The translations under genes were made by a program, and so were the position numbers. The notes under the pieces are model-generated. The model made no database searches. It was not told the origin of the DNA and was given only the letters and a program-made list of their open reading frames with translations. Shown piece after piece: positions 61,238 to 64,000 of a stretch of DNA of 64,000 nt. This DNA is from Polyangiaceae bacterium. GTDB taxonomy: Bacteria; Myxococcota_A; Polyangia; Polyangiales; Polyangiaceae. Numbering within the stretch: the first letter of the stretch is position 1; every line of letters starts with the position of its first letter. Location: assembly GCA_020633205.1 (NCBI GenBank), contig JACKEB010000020.1, positions 248,001 to 312,000 of the forward strand, given 5' to 3'.

Positions 61238-62062
61238 ATGCCCTTCGAAATCGAGCGGCTCCACAGCGAACTCGCGCGCCTACGCGGCGGCTCCCCCAGC
61301 CACGGCTTGGGCGCCGCCCTCAGCCATCAGCTCGCTCAGGACGTGGTCCACTTCGAGCAAATCGGCTCGACCAACGACGAGGCCATCAGCGCCGCGAGGC
61401 AGGGCGCGAAGCATGGCAGCGTGTTCATCGCAGATAGCCAAACGGCGGGGCGGGGACGGCGCGGCAAGAGCTGGAGCTCGCCGGCAGGAGAGAACCTGCT
61501 CTTCAGCGTGCTGGTGCGCTCGCCGCTCGAGCTCAAGACAGCCAGTCGGCTAACCCTCGCGGTGGGTCTAGCGGTACGTGATGCGATCGCGGAGTACACG
61601 AAGAGCGCTCCGCAGTTGAAGTGGCCGAACGATGTCTGGGTCGATGGGAAGAAGCTCGCCGGTATCCTCGTGGAAAGTCAGCTCAGTGGTGACAAGCTCG
61701 ACTCGGTAGTGATCGGCGTGGGCGCTAACGTGCTGAGCCGCGACCTGCCCGAGGAGATCGCGAGTTTGGCAACCAGCCTGGCACTCAGCGAGCAGGCAGA
61801 AGGCGCCCCCCGGCTCACGAGAGAAGGCGTGCTTGCCCGGGTGCTCATCCAGCTCGAGCGGCGACTCGGGCAGTTCGAGCGCGAAGGACTCAGCTCGATG
61901 CTCGATGAGCTGCGCGCGCACGACGGGCTGCTGGGCAGAACGGTGCGTGTCGATGAGCGTCGCGGGACCGCCCGCGGCATCGATCAGAACGGTGCGTTGC
62001 TACTCGAGGTAGAAGACGGCACCTATTTCCATATAGAAAACGGAACGATCGAGCTAGCTTGA
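61238..62062 (+). CDS. birA: Biotin-protein ligase
   Basis: 274 residues from ATG at 61238. Transfers biotin to carboxyl-carrier proteins via biotinyl-AMP. The motifs EQIGSTNDEA, AGRGRRGKSWSSPAGENLLFSVLVR, LKWPNDVWVDGKKLAGILVE and VVIGVGANV define the catalytic domain, and a C-terminal SH3-like segment (GRTVRVDERRGTARGIDQNGALLLE) follows. No N-terminal DNA-binding domain is present, so this looks like the ligase-only type without the biotin-operon repressor role. It lies between the divergent aminotransferase and convergent ECF sigma gene. Confidence 0.95.
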   Translation: MPFEIERLHSELARLRGGSPSHGLGAALSHQLAQDVVHFEQIGSTNDEAISAARQGAKHGSVFIADSQTAGRGRRGKSWSSPAGENLLFSVLVRSPLELKTASRLTLAVGLAVRDAIAEYTKSAPQLKWPNDVWVDGKKLAGILVESQLSGDKLDSVVIGVGANVLSRDLPEEIASLATSLALSEQAEGAPRLTREGVLARVLIQLERRLGQFEREGLSSMLDELRAHDGLLGRTVRVDERRGTARGIDQNGALLLEVEDGTYFHIENGTIELA

Positions 62063-62109
62063 GCGGACGATGGGGAGGCGTCACCGCGTCACTCACTCGA
62101 TAGCTGGCC

Positions 62110-62709
62110 TCAGGCGGCGCAGAGCTCCTGTCGTCCCCCGTCGTCGAGGATGCCTGCCAGTAGGCGGCGGCCACGAAACAGCCGACTCATCACCGTGCCA
62201 ACCGGCACGCCGAGCTGTGAGGCAGCCTCCTTGTAGCTCTTCTCTTCGATGTCCACCAAGGTGACGGCGCTGGCGAACTGAGTTGGGATGGAGTCCAGGG
62301 CGCTCTGCACGGAGCGGCTCAGGCTCTTCACCACGGGCTCAGGGTCGCGCTGCGTCCAGGCGCAAGGATCGGTACCCAGGGAATCGAGCGCTCGGCGTTC
62401 GCGTTTCAGCTTACGACAGCGCGTGACGAACACGCTGAACAGAACTTGGTTGAGCCAGGCTTTGAGATTGGTTCCCACCTGGTAGCTCTCTTCAAACCGC
62501 AACGCGCGCATCCAGGTCTCCTGCACGAGATCTTGAGCCTCCACGGGATTGCGAGTCAGGCGCAGAGCCCGCGCGTCGAGGGCCCCGCAAAGTGACGCGA
62601 GCTGGGCGCGAAACTCATGAGCAGCTCGCTCTCGGTCTGCGGGAGACGACTGAATCGAGCGCGACACGGCAACGGGCTGGGGCGGGGCAACAGGGGTCGT
62701 TTCAAGCAT
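62110..62709 (-). CDS. ECF-type sigma factor
   Basis: 199 residues. The ATG has GGAGGA six bases upstream. Region 2 (LTRNPVEAQDLVQETWMRALRFEESYQVGTNLKAWLNQVLFSVFVTRCRKLKRE) and region 4 (LDSIPTQFASAVTLVDIEEKSYKEAASQLGVPVGTVMSRLFRGRRLL) mark an extracytoplasmic-function sigma70 factor. No anti-sigma gene is adjacent. A Pro-rich N-terminal 30 residues precedes region 2. A sigma54-like promoter, listed separately, is 25-40 bases upstream, which would put one sigma system under another. Confidence 0.95.
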   Translation of the reverse strand: MLETTPVAPPQPVAVSRSIQSSPADRERAAHEFRAQLASLCGALDARALRLTRNPVEAQDLVQETWMRALRFEESYQVGTNLKAWLNQVLFSVFVTRCRKLKRERRALDSLGTDPCAWTQRDPEPVVKSLSRSVQSALDSIPTQFASAVTLVDIEEKSYKEAASQLGVPVGTVMSRLFRGRRLLAGILDDGGRQELCAA

Positions 62710-62733
62710 TGATGTCCTCCACGGCTTGGCTTT

Positions 62734-62749
62734 TACAAGTCACGTGCCA
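62734..62749 (-). promoter_or_regulatory. Sigma54-like promoter upstream of ECF sigma gene
   Basis: TGGCACGTGACTTGTA on the minus strand fits TGGCAC-N5-TTGCW at all positions except T for C in the -12 element. The GG is intact and spacing is exact. It lies 25 bases upstream of the start codon; the imperfect -12 makes it a weaker case than the one at 48300. Confidence 0.45.
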
Positions 62750-62957
62750 CTCGCTGCGCCCACGGAAATCCTTGTGATTCTCAGCGGTTAACATTCAAGA
62801 AACGATTGGCTCGTGTCCCAGGGTCGAAGGCGCGTGTCCACGGACACACGCGTGTCCCCAGTGTTCGGAGGGCGACGGCGAACCGTGACAACAACTTCGC
62901 AGGCGCTCATGTGGCGCGAGGGGGACGCCGAGGGCGCCAGGCCTTGCTTGGCGGCAG

Positions 62958-64000
62958 CTAGTCAGCCAGACGCGACCAGGCGTGTGGCACCTGATCCGCC
63001 AGCTCGGACGCCAAGAGGCCAACTTGCGCGCCGCGCTCATCCGCCCAAAGCTCGCCCGCCAGGCCATGTAGGTAGGCACCAAGCGTCGCTGCTTCCAAGC
63101 CTGGCAGATGACTCAAGAGCGCACCGATCACGCCACTTAGTACGTCTCCAGAACCGCCCGTCGCCAACACCGCCGACCCACTGGGGTTGATGCGGGTCGC
63201 GACGCCAGGCCTTTTGATGAGCGTGTACGGTCCCTTGAGCAGCACCGTTGCGCGGGTGAGCTCCGAAGCCCGCTCGACCGCCGCAAAGCGGTTCGCTTCA
63301 ACTTGCTGCGCGGAAATTCCTAGGAGGCGCCCGAGCTCCGCGGGGTGAGGCGTCAACACGAGCTCGCCCGTGTGCACAGCGAGCTCCGCCGCGCGTCCGC
63401 TGAAATGCGTCAACGCGTCCGCGTCGAACAACTTCGGCCCTGGCCAGCCGAGAGCGCCGTTCACGATCAGCTTGGCCCTTGAGTCCAGACCTAGGCCAGG
63501 CCCGACCACGATCGCCGTTTGCTCCGCCAGTGCTTCCCCTAAGGAAGCTTCCGCACGCACGGGGTCGAGGGCGCGTGTCATCGCCTCGACCACCCGCGTA
63601 TCCAGCTGCAGGACCGCCTCCGGGTAGTTGCAGATCGTCACCAGCCCGGCGCCAGCACGATGAGCCGCACGCGCACTCAGCAACGCGGCACCGGTTTTCC
63701 CCGCGGATCCGCCGAGCACCGTCACTCGCCCAGCGCTCCCCTTGTGCAATGCGGCGCGTCGCGACGGCAGCAACGGCTTCAAATCCAGCGCCTCCACTAG
63801 CTCCGCGACAGGCAGATCTGGCAGGTCCCCGTCCGCCAGTGGCAGCTCTCCCGGGACGCCAATGTCGACAACGCAAAGTTCGCCGCACACCTCCTTGCCG
63901 TTGGGGGTGAGGAGCCCCAACTTGCGACCGGCGAAACTTATGGTCACATCCGCACGGAAAGCATCTCCAAGAACGCGCCCGTCATTGGCGTGAAGGCCCG
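62958..64000 (-). CDS. nnr: Bifunctional NAD(P)HX epimerase/dehydratase, 3' part
   Basis: The frame is open to the right edge of the window, so only the C-terminal part is present. The edge encodes HANDGRVLGDAFRADVTISF, matching the end of the YjeF N-terminal epimerase domain, and this runs on into the C-terminal ADP-dependent dehydratase: GSAGRVTVLGGSAGKTGAALLSARAAHRAGAGLVTI, LTPHPAELGRLLG, VLLKGPYTLI and the conserved ATGGSGDVLSGVIGALL. The enzyme repairs hydrated NADH and NADPH. A GTG at 63947 is in frame but is unlikely to be the start. Confidence 0.95.
   Translation of the reverse strand, partial: GLHANDGRVLGDAFRADVTISFAGRKLGLLTPNGKEVCGELCVVDIGVPGELPLADGDLPDLPVAELVEALDLKPLLPSRRAALHKGSAGRVTVLGGSAGKTGAALLSARAAHRAGAGLVTICNYPEAVLQLDTRVVEAMTRALDPVRAEASLGEALAEQTAIVVGPGLGLDSRAKLIVNGALGWPGPKLFDADALTHFSGRAAELAVHTGELVLTPHPAELGRLLGISAQQVEANRFAAVERASELTRATVLLKGPYTLIKRPGVATRINPSGSAVLATGGSGDVLSGVIGALLSHLPGLEAATLGAYLHGLAGELWADERGAQVGLLASELADQVPHAWSRLAD

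Noticed and set aside
62813..62870. GTGTCC-rich inverted repeats between ECF sigma and nnr as a CRISPR or att site
   Set aside because: Only a few short, irregular copies and no spacer structure; at most a hairpin in a non-coding gap.

Overview
The window looks like chromosomal DNA from a high-GC, predatory-type Myxococcota, most likely Polyangiales. No 16S rRNA or species marker is present. The evidence is a membrane-anchored Ser/Thr kinase, an FHA-type sigma54 activator, a CPBP protease resembling myxosortase with a candidate C-terminal sorting substrate, a MopE-type metal-binding motif, and repeated lipoproteins whose lipid-anchored Cys is followed by a long Gly/Ser/Ala linker. I see about 50 genes, densely packed and often with 4-bp start/stop overlaps. 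I see no insertion sequence, prophage, CRISPR array or complete RNA gene.

Layout. 0.6-3.8 kb: membrane polyferredoxin and DUF362 protein. 4.2-7.1 kb: rpmE, DUF1385, prfA and a small coupled gene. 7.1-9.0 kb: HDOD protein and a GGDEF protein with a dead receiver domain. 9.1-11.6 kb: small lipoprotein and a large FAD-linked oxidase. 11.6-26.7 kb: a leftward run of ten genes, RDD, SpoIIM-like, membrane protein, DUF4129/DUF4350-like, MoxR, DUF58, DUF4175, secreted metallopeptidase, Psd and methyltransferase, joined mostly by 4-bp overlaps. 27-36 kb: second RDD protein, a LRV/HEAT-like protein, Fe-S oxidoreductase, a J-domain-less DnaJ-like tail-anchored protein, TPR protein, CrtI-like oxidoreductase and a MopE-motif lipoprotein. 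35.7-44.6 kb: HEAT-repeat protein, CPBP protease, nadC, beta-propeller lipoprotein, TerB-like protein and APH-like kinase. 44.7-54 kb: GYF/GAF protein, then a regulatory locus with an SGNH hydrolase, two related lectin-like lipoproteins, an FHA-sigma54 activator, a PEGA-like protein and a Ser/Thr kinase. 54-64 kb: propeller-like protein, M48 peptidase, GMC oxidoreductase, omega-amidase plus aminotransferase, birA, ECF sigma factor and the 3' part of a bifunctional NAD(P)HX repair enzyme.

The most promising lead is at 45.6-50.9 kb. A near-consensus sigma54 promoter (48300-48315) sits just upstream of a lipoprotein/SGNH-hydrolase pair. It lies in the divergent region shared with an FHA-domain sigma54 activator, whose own downstream, translationally coupled partner is a paralogous lipoprotein. 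Two inverted repeats lie at enhancer distance, and a Ser/Thr kinase that could supply the FHA ligand is encoded 2 kb away. Other leads are a five-copy TGATCA-centred repeat at the 5' end of the DUF4350-like gene, a terminator-like hairpin inside a lipoprotein signal-peptide region, and the large MoxR membrane operon.
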